Shown here: positions 25,740-35,144 of the stretch, piece by piece | Numbering within the stretch: the first letter of the stretch is position 1 | Layout of the letters: the number at the start of each line of letters is the position of its first letter | Assembly: GCA_044464765.1 (NCBI GenBank) | Contig: JBIQKZ010000010.1 | Span: 84,056-148,055, forward strand | From: JBIQKZ01 sp044464765 | GTDB lineage: Bacteria; Pseudomonadota; Gammaproteobacteria; Burkholderiales; Burkholderiaceae_B | Length of the DNA: 64,000 bases | Reading direction: 5' to 3' | Position numbers and translations under genes: made by a program | The notes under the pieces: model-generated | What the model was told of the DNA's origin: nothing | Databases searched by the model: none | Seen by the model: the letters and a program-made list of their open reading frames with translations, nothing else

Positions 25740-26852
25740 TCATTTGTGCTCGATGGTCGATGACATTTCCTTCAGCGCGAGCGATCTTGTCAGTGTGAGA
25801 CCGTGTCCTGCGCAGTCGCGGGGCCGAAGCCTTCCGTCAGTGTCGCGCTCGGGCCATCCTTCAAAAGCATCCTCAAGGATGGGAAACTCTTCCAGCAGAA
25901 GTTCACCTTCAAAGGTGCCCGAGAGCTGAACGAACAAGCCCGGTAGAAAGTGGGGCGCCACGATTACCCCCTTTGAGGCCGCCATGCGCGCCACTTGAAG
26001 GCAAGGCGTCAAGCCGCCGGCCATCGCCAGGTCGGGCTGTATCACATCGGCGATGCCATCCTCCAGGCAAACTGCAAAACGATCAAGGCCCTGCAAATGT
26101 TCTCCCATTGCAATAGCCGTTTGGCCGCTTTGTGCGGCAAGCTTGCGATAGCCCAGGATGTCATCGAAAGGCAGGGGTTCCTCGATGAAACCTAGCCCAT
26201 AGTCAGCAGCCAGGTCGAGCAATCTTGATGCGGTGTCGAAATTGCCCTTTTCATTGGCATCGGCCATCAATTGTGCGTCAGCCCCAATCGCGTCGCGAAC
26301 GGCGCGCAAAACGGCTTCGTCGCCACTGTTGGCATTCACCCGAGGTTTCACACCCGCATAGCCGGCTTCGATATACGTGGCCGCCAATTCTGCGCTTTGC
26401 TCGGGCGGATCGTTGGGGCTGAAGCCGCCACTTGCATAAAGGGGCACAGGCAGGGCATTTCCGCCCATGGTGCGCGATAGCGGCTCGTTTTCCCGACGCG
26501 CGGTTAAGTCCCACAGCGCGACATCGAGTGCGGCCAGGGCTAGAACGTTTGGACCGTCGCCCGTTCTATTGAAGCTTCGCTTGATCTGTGCCCAATGGTC
26601 AACTGGCGTCCGTAATGCGGTTCCGTTCAGAAATCGCTCGGCTTGCACTTGAGCGAGTTGCGCGACCATTGCGCCACCGCCGCCGATTACGTAAGAAAAC
26701 CCAAGGCCTTGGGCGCCATCGGTATCGCGTAGGGTCGCCACGACAATATCGATGCCGCTAACACCCGAGCCGCCAATGGGCTGGGCAAATTTCTTCTCGA
26801 TAAGCTGGATGGTCGTCGATACGATTTGCGTCATTGTGAGCGGCGTCTCCAT
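25740..26852 (-). CDS. Mandelate racemase/muconate lactonizing enzyme family protein
   Basis: This 370-residue enolase-superfamily enzyme has an N-terminal capping domain and a (beta/alpha)7-beta barrel. Likely metal ligands are D in LMADANEKG, E in GFIEEPLPF and E in AMGEHLQG. A K-P-R (KxR) stands where many family members have KxK, and a His in APHFLPG with an Asp in DVIQPDLAMAGG suggests the His-Asp dyad of the mandelate racemase subgroup. The reaction is probably dehydration or racemisation of a sugar acid or similar carboxylate, but the substrate is not readable. No transporter or regulator is adjacent, so the metabolic context is missing. Confidence 0.88.
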   Translation of the reverse strand: METPLTMTQIVSTTIQLIEKKFAQPIGGSGVSGIDIVVATLRDTDGAQGLGFSYVIGGGGAMVAQLAQVQAERFLNGTALRTPVDHWAQIKRSFNRTGDGPNVLALAALDVALWDLTARRENEPLSRTMGGNALPVPLYASGGFSPNDPPEQSAELAATYIEAGYAGVKPRVNANSGDEAVLRAVRDAIGADAQLMADANEKGNFDTASRLLDLAADYGLGFIEEPLPFDDILGYRKLAAQSGQTAIAMGEHLQGLDRFAVCLEDGIADVIQPDLAMAGGLTPCLQVARMAASKGVIVAPHFLPGLFVQLSGTFEGELLLEEFPILEDAFEGWPERDTDGRLRPRDCAGHGLTLTRSLALKEMSSTIEHK

Positions 26853-27095
26853 GAAATGCGGTCGTCAGCAAGCATTATGACGTGGCATGCCAATTCTGTG
26901 GGTTCGGTCCATGTTGACGCAGGTCGTGGATTGCGTTTGCCCCAATTGGCATGAACGCCAAAGAATCCCATTTTTAAAATTTTTTGTTGTGTATGTAGAA
27001 GTTTAGGTTTACTCTTTTTTATCGAAATGTAAGTAAACTAATCTGCAGCTTTATTTACTTGCCGACTCGAAAAATAAATAACAGAGGTTTAGCAC

Positions 27096-30000
27096 ATGCA
27101 AGTAAAAGGTAGTTTTTATCCTGGGCAATCGCGGTGGGGTGTCACCGGACTCACCTATGATTTACTAGGGAAGCTTTTTTTTGCAGGTGCCTTGTGCTGG
27201 ACACCCACCCTCTATGCGGCTCCCATGGGCGGGCAGATTACGGCAGGCTCGGGCTCGGTTAGCCAAACAGCCGGCCTCACGACGGTTAGTCAGGCCAGTC
27301 AGAACCTATCGTTGAACTGGCACAGTTTTAATGTGGGCGCGCACGAGTCGGTGAACTTCGTGCAGCCCAATGCCGCAGCCATCGCGGTGAACCGCATCGC
27401 TGATACAAGCGCCAGCCAAATCCTGGGAAACCTGAACGCGAACGGCCAGATATTTCTCATCAATCCCAATGGCATTGTGTTTGGCGCAGGGGCTCAGGTG
27501 AATGTAGGCGGGCTGGTGGCCTCGACCTTGAACATCAGCGATAGTGCCTTAGCTTCTGCAACGCGGCACTTTAGCGGCAGCGGCGCAGGCGCAGTCATTA
27601 ATCACGGAACGATTACTTCCGCGCCTGGCGGCTATGTGGCCTTGCTCGGCCGGCAAGTATCGAACCAAGGCACAATCAGTGCGCCTGGCGGCACGGCAGC
27701 GTTGGGAGCGGGCAGTGCGGTAAGCCTGAGCTTCGATGCCAGTCGCCTGCTCTCGATGCGGGTCGATCAAAGCACGTTCACTACGCTGGCCGAAAACAAG
27801 CAACTGATTGTGGCCGATGGCGGACAGGTGTTGATGAGTGCGGGAGCCAAGAATAGTCTGCTGGCCAGTGTGGTGAATAACACCGGAGTGGTTCAGGCGC
27901 AGACCGTGGCCAATCGCAATGGTCAGATTGTGCTGTTGGCAGGGATGGCGGCGGGCACAACGGACGTGGACGGCACGCTGGATGCGTCGGCTCCTAACGG
28001 AGGCGATGGCGGTTTCATCGAAACCTCGGCGGCGCATGTTCGCGTAAACGATGCAGCGCTTATCACGACCCAGGCGGTTGCGGGCGGCAAGACGGGCACG
28101 TGGCTAATTGACCCACAAGACTACACCATTGCGGCCAGTGGCGGTGACATTACAGGCAGCGTGCTTAGCCGCAATCTGGGCAGCAACAGCGTTACGATTC
28201 TGTCCAGCAATGGCGGCGCTGAGGGCAGCGGCAATATCAATGTAAACGATGCGGTGAGCTGGAGTGCAAACACGCTGACCCTCACCGCCGCCAACAACAT
28301 CAATGTCAATGCGGTAATGACAGCCGGCGGCAGCGCCGGTCTGGTGCTGAACACAGCCACCGCCAACGGCGCTGATGCGGCTGTCGCCGGCGGCGCTGTC
28401 AATGTCATGCCAGGCGTGGGTCGGGTGGATTTTCCTGGCCGTTCCGGTACGGGTTTTTTGACGATTAACGGGAATGGCTACACAGTTCTGAATAGTGTCG
28501 GAGCACAAGGGGATGCGACGAGCGGAGCGGCCACTTTGCAGGGCATGGCCGCCACCGCCAATCTTGACGGCTACTACGCTCTGGGGGCGGATATTGATGC
28601 CAGCGCCACCAGCGGCTGGAACACGAGTGGGGGTGTCAGTGCAGGCTTTACACCGATCGGCGATAGCGCCACGTCGTTCAGTGGTAGCTTTAATGGCCTC
28701 GGACACACGATTAATGGGGTGGCCATCAACCGGCCAGGGCTTGATCGAGTCGGCTTGTTTGGTTCTACCGTCGACCCCGAAATTCGTAATGTCGGTTTAG
28801 TCAGTGCCAATGTTACCGGCAAAGATTTGGTCGGTGGTTTGGCCGGATACAAATACGGCGGGAGCGTCAGCAACAGCTACGTCACCGGCCAAGTAGTTGG
28901 GGGGCTCTATACCGGTGGCCTGGTAGGGGCGAATATGGGCAGCATCAGCCACAGTTACTCCGCCGCCATGGTCAATGGCAACTTTGGCACCGGCGGCTTG
29001 GCAGGCTACAACGCCGGTAGCATTAACAACAGCTATGCTACCGGCCAAGTGACTGGCAGCGACTGGTACACCGGCGGCCTGTTGGGGGGCAATGCTGGCA
29101 ACGGCAGCGTCAACAATAGTTACGCCACCGGCGAAGTCATTGGTCGCAACAGCGCCGCCGGCGGCCTTGTGGGGGGGAGCGTTGACAACAGCAGCATCAG
29201 CAACAGCTACGCAACCGGCAATGTCAGTAGTGACGCCAATGATGCCGGAGGCCTAGTGGGGGGTAGTTATGCCAACATCAGCAACAGCTACGCCACCGGC
29301 CAGGTCAGCGGTAATGCCGTAAATGTCGGCGGCCTGGTCGGCATCCAATACACTGGTTCGATCAGTCAAAGCTATGCCACCGGCGCGGTCACCGGACCCA
29401 ACGCCGGTGGCACCGTCGGCGGTCTGGTCGGTAGGCAGGACGGTGGCACGGTCAGCGACAGCTACTGGAACAAGGAAACCACCGGCCAAGATCACAGCAC
29501 CGGCAGCGCCGACGCCTTTGGCCTGACGTCCGCCGAAATGCTGAACGCCGGCAGCTTCGCCGGCTGGGATGTCGCCACCGCCGGGGGCAGTAGCTCAGTC
29601 TGGCGCATTTACGAAGGCCATACCGCACCGCTGTTGCGTGCATTCATGGCTGACCTGGCAGTCACCGCCGATGTCGCTACCACCTATAACGGCACCGCCT
29701 TCGCGGGTACCAACGCTTATACCTTCGGCACACTCACACCGAACTTCTGGCACCCATCGACCAACGTCGATACGAGCTTGCTGGTGGGCAACGTCAATAC
29801 TGACGCCCCGGCCATCAATGCGGGCGTATATACGTTGAATGGTGCGCCGTACTCCAGCCAAATGGGCTATGACATCGCTTTTACCGCAGGTAAGCTAACG
29901 ATCAACCCAGCCACGCTGTTGTTCACGGCGAACGCGGCCAACCGCCTTTATGGTGCGGCCAATCCCGCTTTTACCGGCAGCGTGACGGGCTTTGTCGGAA

Positions 30001-30875
30001 CCGATACGCTGGCCAATGCCACCACCGGCACGACAGCATTTAGCAGCGCTGCAGGTGCGACCAGCAACGTCGGTGTCTATGCTGTGAATGGCTCGGGATT
30101 GTCCGCCAACAACGGCAACTATGTCTTCACTCAAGCACCCGGCAATGCCACAGCGCTGACGATCAGCCCGGCGCCCCTTACCGTTACTGCCAACTATATC
30201 AGTACAACTTACGATGGCATGGCTTACAACGGAGGCAACGGCGTGAGCTATAGCGGCTTCCGCAACGGTGAAGGGGTCGACGTGTTGGGCGGCGCCCTGA
30301 CCTATGGCGGTGCGTCGCAGGGTGCGAAAAACGTGGGTCGCTACGCCATTACCCCCAACGGTCTGACCAGTGGCAATTACACCTTTAGCTATGTCAACGG
30401 CGCATTAACGATCAATCCCGCGACACTGATGTTCTCTGCGAACGCGGCCAGCCGGCCCTACGGCGTGGCCAATTCGGACTTCAATGGCAGCGTGACGGGC
30501 TTTGTCGGAACCGATACGCTCGCCAATGCCACCACTGGCACGCTCTTCTGGACGAGTCCGGCGAACGCGAATAGCCTGGCCGGCTCGTACGCCATCGATG
30601 GTAGCGGCCTGACGGCCATGAATTATGTGTTTGCCCAGGCGCTGAGCAACGCAACGGCCTTGACGGTTCAGGCGAATCCTTTGGCCACCGTGACGATGGC
30701 GATCGCAGGATTAACGCAGAGTCTTGGTCAACAAAGCTCGGAACAAGGCGATTTGGGCTCGTCAGATTCAGGGCAGTTCGCCACAGGCTACACGCAGTTC
30801 GCGTTGCCAGGCCAACAAGGCTACGTCGAGCCCAAGCTGTTGACGATCGTAGGCTCCGGTGTGCGGCTGCCGTGA
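27096..30875 (+). CDS. TpsA-type filamentous haemagglutinin-like exoprotein with GLUG and MBG repeats
   Basis: This 1259-residue secreted protein of two-partner secretion has a signal region to about residue 42 (ending TLYAAP) and a TPS secretion domain (about 43-320). That domain has the diagnostic NANGQIFLINPNGIVFG and VNVGGLVASTLNIS. A long beta-helix region follows. About residues 580-790 hold GLUG repeats of the form GGLVG...SISNSYATGxVSG (nine or ten copies). About 860-1210 hold MBG-type domains (KLTINPATLLFTANAANR and SPAPLTVTANY). The shape suggests a beta-solenoid adhesin. It is much smaller than FhaB (over 3500), has no CDI-type toxin end, and lacks the ESPR signal extension. The transporter gene follows. 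Confidence 0.92.
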   Translation: MQVKGSFYPGQSRWGVTGLTYDLLGKLFFAGALCWTPTLYAAPMGGQITAGSGSVSQTAGLTTVSQASQNLSLNWHSFNVGAHESVNFVQPNAAAIAVNRIADTSASQILGNLNANGQIFLINPNGIVFGAGAQVNVGGLVASTLNISDSALASATRHFSGSGAGAVINHGTITSAPGGYVALLGRQVSNQGTISAPGGTAALGAGSAVSLSFDASRLLSMRVDQSTFTTLAENKQLIVADGGQVLMSAGAKNSLLASVVNNTGVVQAQTVANRNGQIVLLAGMAAGTTDVDGTLDASAPNGGDGGFIETSAAHVRVNDAALITTQAVAGGKTGTWLIDPQDYTIAASGGDITGSVLSRNLGSNSVTILSSNGGAEGSGNINVNDAVSWSANTLTLTAANNINVNAVMTAGGSAGLVLNTATANGADAAVAGGAVNVMPGVGRVDFPGRSGTGFLTINGNGYTVLNSVGAQGDATSGAATLQGMAATANLDGYYALGADIDASATSGWNTSGGVSAGFTPIGDSATSFSGSFNGLGHTINGVAINRPGLDRVGLFGSTVDPEIRNVGLVSANVTGKDLVGGLAGYKYGGSVSNSYVTGQVVGGLYTGGLVGANMGSISHSYSAAMVNGNFGTGGLAGYNAGSINNSYATGQVTGSDWYTGGLLGGNAGNGSVNNSYATGEVIGRNSAAGGLVGGSVDNSSISNSYATGNVSSDANDAGGLVGGSYANISNSYATGQVSGNAVNVGGLVGIQYTGSISQSYATGAVTGPNAGGTVGGLVGRQDGGTVSDSYWNKETTGQDHSTGSADAFGLTSAEMLNAGSFAGWDVATAGGSSSVWRIYEGHTAPLLRAFMADLAVTADVATTYNGTAFAGTNAYTFGTLTPNFWHPSTNVDTSLLVGNVNTDAPAINAGVYTLNGAPYSSQMGYDIAFTAGKLTINPATLLFTANAANRLYGAANPAFTGSVTGFVGTDTLANATTGTTAFSSAAGATSNVGVYAVNGSGLSANNGNYVFTQAPGNATALTISPAPLTVTANYISTTYDGMAYNGGNGVSYSGFRNGEGVDVLGGALTYGGASQGAKNVGRYAITPNGLTSGNYTFSYVNGALTINPATLMFSANAASRPYGVANSDFNGSVTGFVGTDTLANATTGTLFWTSPANANSLAGSYAIDGSGLTAMNYVFAQALSNATALTVQANPLATVTMAIAGLTQSLGQQSSEQGDLGSSDSGQFATGYTQFALPGQQGYVEPKLLTIVGSGVRLP
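29976..30032 (+). repeat. 57-bp near-identical DNA repeat inside the TpsA gene, copy 1
   Basis: It encodes GSVTGFVGTDTLANATTGT of the first MBG unit. Compared with 30486-30542 only 2 of 57 bases differ, both silent, while flanking parts of the units are far less alike. Confidence 0.85.
30486..30542 (+). repeat. 57-bp near-identical DNA repeat inside the TpsA gene, copy 2
   Basis: This is the second copy of the 29976-30032 segment, 510 bases downstream and in the same frame. Recombination between the copies would delete one MBG repeat (170 codons) in frame. Confidence 0.85.
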
Positions 30876-30951
30876 TCGGAGAGCCTGTCCGACCCGTTGC
30901 GATGATTTCTGCCTCTTTTCTTAACACCTTTCGTTTACTTTGGAACGCTCC

Positions 30952-32652
30952 GTGATTGAGTCTGTTCGTATTCGCTTTTCTCCACTCCCCCGTAGCTTGG
31001 CGCTTATGGGTTTAGTGTTCGCAGTCTCGCCGCAGCCATCTCTGGCGCAAGTCTATCCGGGCAGCGGCGCGCTCCTGCAAGAGGTGCAGCCAGCTGCGCC
31101 CGAGTCTGCTCCCAACGCGCAACCTGGCTTGACGATACAACCACAAATTGCGCCGAGCGTGAACGACACCACGCCGCTGCCTGTCACCAAGATTACGGTG
31201 AGCGGCAACACAAGCTTTGATACCGACACATTACATGGGCTAGTGGCCAATGGAGAAGGGCGCACGCTGACGCTTGCGCAACTGAACGCCCTGGCCCAGA
31301 CGATTACCGACTACTACCACGCCCATGGCTATCCACTGGCTCGCGCCTACCTGCCCCCCCAGGCCATCGAGCACGGCACGGTGCGAATCGCGGTGCTCGA
31401 AGCCCGTTACGGCGACGTGAAGATAATGAATGACAGTCGCGTCGCGGACGGACCGCTCGCTGCCGTGTTGGCCCCCTTGCGTCCGGGGGATCTTATCACT
31501 CAGGATGTGTTGGATTCGCGTCTGCTGCTGTTGGGCGACTTGCCTGGCGTGATTCCGCGCGCGACCTTGAGTCCGGGCGCAACGGTGGGTACGGCCGATC
31601 TGGCGGTACAGGCTGATGCGGGGGCCCTTGTCTCGGGAAGCGTCACCGCCGACGATCTGGGCAATCGCTACACGGGGCGTGCGCGTCTGGGCGCGAATCT
31701 GAATATCAATAGTCCCTTGCGCCTGGGCGATCTGTTGAGCGTGAATGTCCTGTCTTCAGGACGGGGCCTGAACTATGGACGACTGGCTTACCAACTGCCG
31801 ATTACCGGTTCGGGCACGAGGATCGGGGCGGCATACTCGGCCTTGACTTACCGGCTGTCGGGCGATTTGGACGACTTGGAGGCCCACGGCACGGCGAGCG
31901 CGGCGAGCGTCTGGTTATCGCACCCCTTTGTCCGCAGCCAAAATGTGAATATCACGGGAAGCCTGCAGTTCAATCACAAGAGGTTTGATGATCGGATCGA
32001 TGTGGCGGGTCTCGTGAACAAACGCCATACCGACAGCGCCACGTTCAGCCTGGACGCGACGCGCCGTGATGGGTTTGGGGGAGGCGGCATCACATTGGCG
32101 AGGGTCAGTGTCACCCCAGGTCGTCTAAGTTTTACGAATGCTCAGGCGGAGGCGAACGATGCAGCCACAGTCAAGACGGCGGGTTCGTACGCGCGCTGGA
32201 ACGCGACTCTCGCGCGACTTCAAACCCTCACTACTACTACGCGCTTGTATGCGAGTCTCAGCGGCCAGTACAGTCCAGATAATCTGGATCCATCCGAGCA
32301 ATTTTTGCTAGGTGGTGCAAATAGCGTACGCGGCTACGAGATTGCAACGCTGGGCGGCGCTTCGGGTTACTTGGCGACGATCGAATTGCGCCATGATTTG
32401 CGCCTGCCATTGCCGGGACAGTGGCAGGGCACGCTCTTTGCCGACACTGGCGCAGTGCGTCGCAACGCGCATCCGGTCGGGACTGATCCGAATGTGGCGC
32501 ATATTAGCGATGTGGGGTTGGCGTTGGACTGGAGTGGGCCGGATCAGTGGGTGGGGCGGGTGCAGGTGGCGATCCCTGTGGGAGCCACACCCGTTATTGC
32601 CGGTGAGCGCCCCTCGGCGCGAGCTTGGCTCCAGTTGACCAAGGGGTTCTAG
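30952..32652 (+). CDS. TpsB outer-membrane transporter (ShlB/FhaC/HecB family)
   Basis: This 566-residue secretion pore of two-partner secretion has a signal peptide ending in SLAQ, a Pro-rich linker, and a POTRA region (PLPVTKITVSGNTSF; YYHAHGYPLARAYLPPQAIE). The barrel carries the conserved lid-loop motif VRGY in GGANSVRGYEIATLGG. The last residue is Phe, as for BAM-inserted barrels. The start is chosen at GTG 30952 with GGAAC 8 bases before it; TTG 30940 in the same frame is an alternative. It exports the TpsA product encoded just upstream. Confidence 0.93.
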   Translation: MIESVRIRFSPLPRSLALMGLVFAVSPQPSLAQVYPGSGALLQEVQPAAPESAPNAQPGLTIQPQIAPSVNDTTPLPVTKITVSGNTSFDTDTLHGLVANGEGRTLTLAQLNALAQTITDYYHAHGYPLARAYLPPQAIEHGTVRIAVLEARYGDVKIMNDSRVADGPLAAVLAPLRPGDLITQDVLDSRLLLLGDLPGVIPRATLSPGATVGTADLAVQADAGALVSGSVTADDLGNRYTGRARLGANLNINSPLRLGDLLSVNVLSSGRGLNYGRLAYQLPITGSGTRIGAAYSALTYRLSGDLDDLEAHGTASAASVWLSHPFVRSQNVNITGSLQFNHKRFDDRIDVAGLVNKRHTDSATFSLDATRRDGFGGGGITLARVSVTPGRLSFTNAQAEANDAATVKTAGSYARWNATLARLQTLTTTTRLYASLSGQYSPDNLDPSEQFLLGGANSVRGYEIATLGGASGYLATIELRHDLRLPLPGQWQGTLFADTGAVRRNAHPVGTDPNVAHISDVGLALDWSGPDQWVGRVQVAIPVGATPVIAGERPSARAWLQLTKGF

Positions 32653-32772
32653 GGCGGGCTCTGTGCGTTGCGTAAAAATAAAGGGGCTCCGGCAGGATGC
32701 TGGCGTTGGACTGCCGAACCCGCTAGTATTCGTGAGGTCATCACTGCTTGCTTAACCGACGGAGATCAAGGC

Positions 32773-33570
32773 ATGAAGAAAGTGTCTAGTCTTTTATTTG
32801 CTCTTTTCTGCTCACTCGGAGCCAGCCCCGGTCTGGCGGCCGAAGCGTCTGCCGAGCAGGGCGCATACATTGGACTGTTCGGGGGGCTGGGTTCGGCTTC
32901 CTCAACCAGCTTGCGACAAGAAGGTGGGTTTTACCTTCCCGGGCCTTTTAATCGCCGCATCGGTGTCGATGCAAAGGGCGATACGGGCAGTAAACATGTG
33001 GCATTGGGCGGCATCCAAGCCGGTTACGAATGGAGCCGTGTAAACCTCGGGCAGTCCAAATGGGCGTTCAAGCCCGCTGTTGAGCTCGAAGGCATCTACA
33101 TTGGAAAGCATTCGCCGGTTGGCGATATGCCCATCCAGCCGCGCATTTTAGGAACCCAGTACGTGACTGTGCCCATGACGGCCGGCGTGCTTCTTGCCAA
33201 CGCGGTCTTCACGGTTCAAACGCCGTATTCCAACAAAATCTTTCCCTATCTGGGCGTGGGGGCAGGCGTGGCGCGTGTGTCTATAAAAGGCGCCGACTCT
33301 GCGAATCCCAACGAGCCCGGCATCAACCACTTCGACTCGAATCCTGATGCGTCCGACTCCGCCTTCGCCATGCAGTTCAAGGCGGGCCTGAAAGGAGAAG
33401 TAGCCAGGAATCTGTTCTTGTTCGCCGAGTATCGATACCTTTCCATCGACTCCACCCGCTACACATTCGGTGAAACGCTTCCCCCTCATCTGCCGACCGA
33501 CGACTGGAAGCTGAGCATGGGGCGCCAGGCCTACAACTTGTTCGTGGCGGGTCTGCAATATAAATTCTGA
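32773..33570 (+). CDS. Outer-membrane beta-barrel protein
   Basis: This 265-residue protein has a signal peptide (MKKVSSLLFALFCSLGASPG, cleavage after GLAA), glycine-rich first strands (QGAYIGLFGGLGSAS), and alternating strands throughout. The final strand ends in Phe (NLFVAGLQYKF), typical of small OmpW/OmpA-like barrels. ATG 32773 has a ribosome site (ggagatcaaggc). It lies 120 bases after the TpsB gene on the same strand, so it could belong to the same transcript. Whether it helps the two-partner system or is an unrelated surface protein cannot be told. Confidence 0.75.
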   Translation: MKKVSSLLFALFCSLGASPGLAAEASAEQGAYIGLFGGLGSASSTSLRQEGGFYLPGPFNRRIGVDAKGDTGSKHVALGGIQAGYEWSRVNLGQSKWAFKPAVELEGIYIGKHSPVGDMPIQPRILGTQYVTVPMTAGVLLANAVFTVQTPYSNKIFPYLGVGAGVARVSIKGADSANPNEPGINHFDSNPDASDSAFAMQFKAGLKGEVARNLFLFAEYRYLSIDSTRYTFGETLPPHLPTDDWKLSMGRQAYNLFVAGLQYKF

Positions 33571-33574
33571 CCCC

Positions 33575-34906
33575 TTAACTGCGGCCCCATTTCCAGGCAA
33601 TCACCGCGACCGGCACGCCAAGCGCCGCCCACGACAAGACATCGTGCCAGCCGTCGCCCACCAGTGCGGCGATCAGCCCCACCAGGGTAATCAGCGCGAT
33701 AAGCGTTGGCGTTTGCCACATTTGACGCAGATTGACGGCGGTTTCGTAGCGCTCGCCGTTTACGGACGATCGTTTTGTGCGTTGGCCTGCACCGCTACCA
33801 TTGGGTTGGGCCGACCCGTTGCGGCCTCGGGCCAGCCACAGGTATAGGCCGCTGCCCAGCACGATAATGGTGATGATGTCCAGTACGGCCCAGAGCGCCT
33901 TCATGGGCAGGCCGCCGTAGTCGCCAAAATGCAGCGGCTCTGAAATCAGCAGGGCAGTCATGTACCAGGGCAAAGGCCGGTTGTCGGTGATCTGCAGGGT
34001 TTTTGCATCGACCAGGACAGGCTTGAGCAAGCGCGAGGTTAAAGGTTCGGTGCCCCGCATGAAAACGGCATAGTGATGCGGGCTGGCCATGAACGTTCCT
34101 GGATACGCTACGAATCCCAGTTGCATATTGGGTTCCAGGCCCTGGGCGGCTTGCACGGCCTGTCCCAGCGACCCGGGTTGCGTCACGGGCGGCTGGCCCG
34201 CATAGGGGGCGGTCATCTCAGCCATTTGATCGGCCCGCCAGGTGCTGATAATCAGTTCGGCCCAGGTATTGATCATGCCCGTACCGCCAACGGCAAAGAC
34301 CCAAACCAGTGTCACAATGCCCAGCAGATTGTGCAGATCCAGCCATTTCAGGCGGGTGGTGCGCTGACGACGCACTTCGCCAAACCGCAATCGTCGCATG
34401 AAGGGTGCATACAGCACCACGCCCGAAACAAGTGCCACCAGCAGAAGCAGCGCCATCAGGCCCAGGAAAAGCTTGCCGGGCAAGCCGGCGAACAGGTCCG
34501 TATGCAACTGCAGCATGAAGGCCATGAACGGGCTGCGCTTGGCCTCGGCGTCGAGCACCTTGGCCGTGTAGTAATCGACGGTGACGGTGACAGGCGTGCC
34601 TTCGCCCGTAATGGTGTCGGCCATGTTCACGTACCAGAAGCCGTCGTCGGTAATGTCGCCGACATACATCACTTCTTTGCCAGGCGCTTGCGCTTTGGCC
34701 GACGCGATGACCGCATCCATATCAGCCATGGGCAGACCGGCGGCGGCCGTCGTGTAATGGTTGCCGTCTTCCAGCATATGCTCGATCTCGTGCTCGAAGA
34801 TAAGCGGCAGGCCGGTAATACACAACATCAGCATGAAAACCGTACACACCAGGCTGGTCCATTTGTGCACGAAAGACCAACCGCGCAGGGTACTGGAGGA
34901 AAGCAT
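33575..34906 (-). CDS. PepSY-associated transmembrane protein (siderophore/iron reductase-like)
   Basis: This 443-residue inner-membrane protein has four main helices: residues about 15-35 (FVHKWTSLVCTVFMLMLCIT), about 145-170, about 195-215, and a cluster near the C-terminus. Large periplasmic PepSY-type loops carry DGFWYVNMADT and AKVLDAEAKR. Conserved histidines in the helices (HKW, QLH, LHNLLG) could hold heme, as in PepSY_TM reductases. The family includes FsrB/PiuB-like proteins that reduce ferric siderophores. It is divergent from a TonB-dependent receptor with Fur-like sites between them, so iron regulation is inferred. Its 3' end nearly touches the barrel gene. Confidence 0.85.
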   Translation of the reverse strand: MLSSSTLRGWSFVHKWTSLVCTVFMLMLCITGLPLIFEHEIEHMLEDGNHYTTAAAGLPMADMDAVIASAKAQAPGKEVMYVGDITDDGFWYVNMADTITGEGTPVTVTVDYYTAKVLDAEAKRSPFMAFMLQLHTDLFAGLPGKLFLGLMALLLLVALVSGVVLYAPFMRRLRFGEVRRQRTTRLKWLDLHNLLGIVTLVWVFAVGGTGMINTWAELIISTWRADQMAEMTAPYAGQPPVTQPGSLGQAVQAAQGLEPNMQLGFVAYPGTFMASPHHYAVFMRGTEPLTSRLLKPVLVDAKTLQITDNRPLPWYMTALLISEPLHFGDYGGLPMKALWAVLDIITIIVLGSGLYLWLARGRNGSAQPNGSGAGQRTKRSSVNGERYETAVNLRQMWQTPTLIALITLVGLIAALVGDGWHDVLSWAALGVPVAVIAWKWGRS

Positions 34907-35045
34907 GATCAGATCCTGTTGGCCAATGTGCGCTGTTCTGGGCTTTTAGTAGGGCGAACGAACAAGGCGGCAAAGCAAGCGATTGGGCGGCAATCCATGG
35001 AACTCCTGATGTAAAAGTTAGTAACTGCTTAGTTGGTCTTGGATT

Positions 35046-35064
35046 AGTAATGATACCAATAACT
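35046..35064 (-). promoter_or_regulatory. Weak Fur-box-like site for the PepSY gene
   Basis: Eleven of 19 bases agree with the Fur consensus GATAATGATAATCATTATC. The core taatgata is exact. It lies 140 bases before the minus-strand start. Confidence 0.4.
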
Positions 35065-35125
35065 ATTCCTATCCTTATTGAGATAAATTATACATAGCGC
35101 CAGGATGGTTGAAAAATATTATATA

Positions 35126-35144
35126 AATAATGATTCTGATAATT
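35126..35144 (+). promoter_or_regulatory. Fur-box-like site for the TonB-dependent receptor
   Basis: Thirteen of 19 bases agree with the Fur consensus (aataatgattctgataatt). It lies in the expected promoter zone, 115 bases before the receptor start. Confidence 0.55.

Noticed and set aside
27096..30875. Contact-dependent inhibition (CdiA) toxin
   Set aside because: The protein is short, ends in MBG repeats, has no VENN or toxin-like C-terminus, and no small immunity gene follows.
34073..35014. 313-codon frame antisense to the PepSY gene
   Set aside because: Composition is that of a shadow frame and the opposite strand encodes a clear membrane protein.
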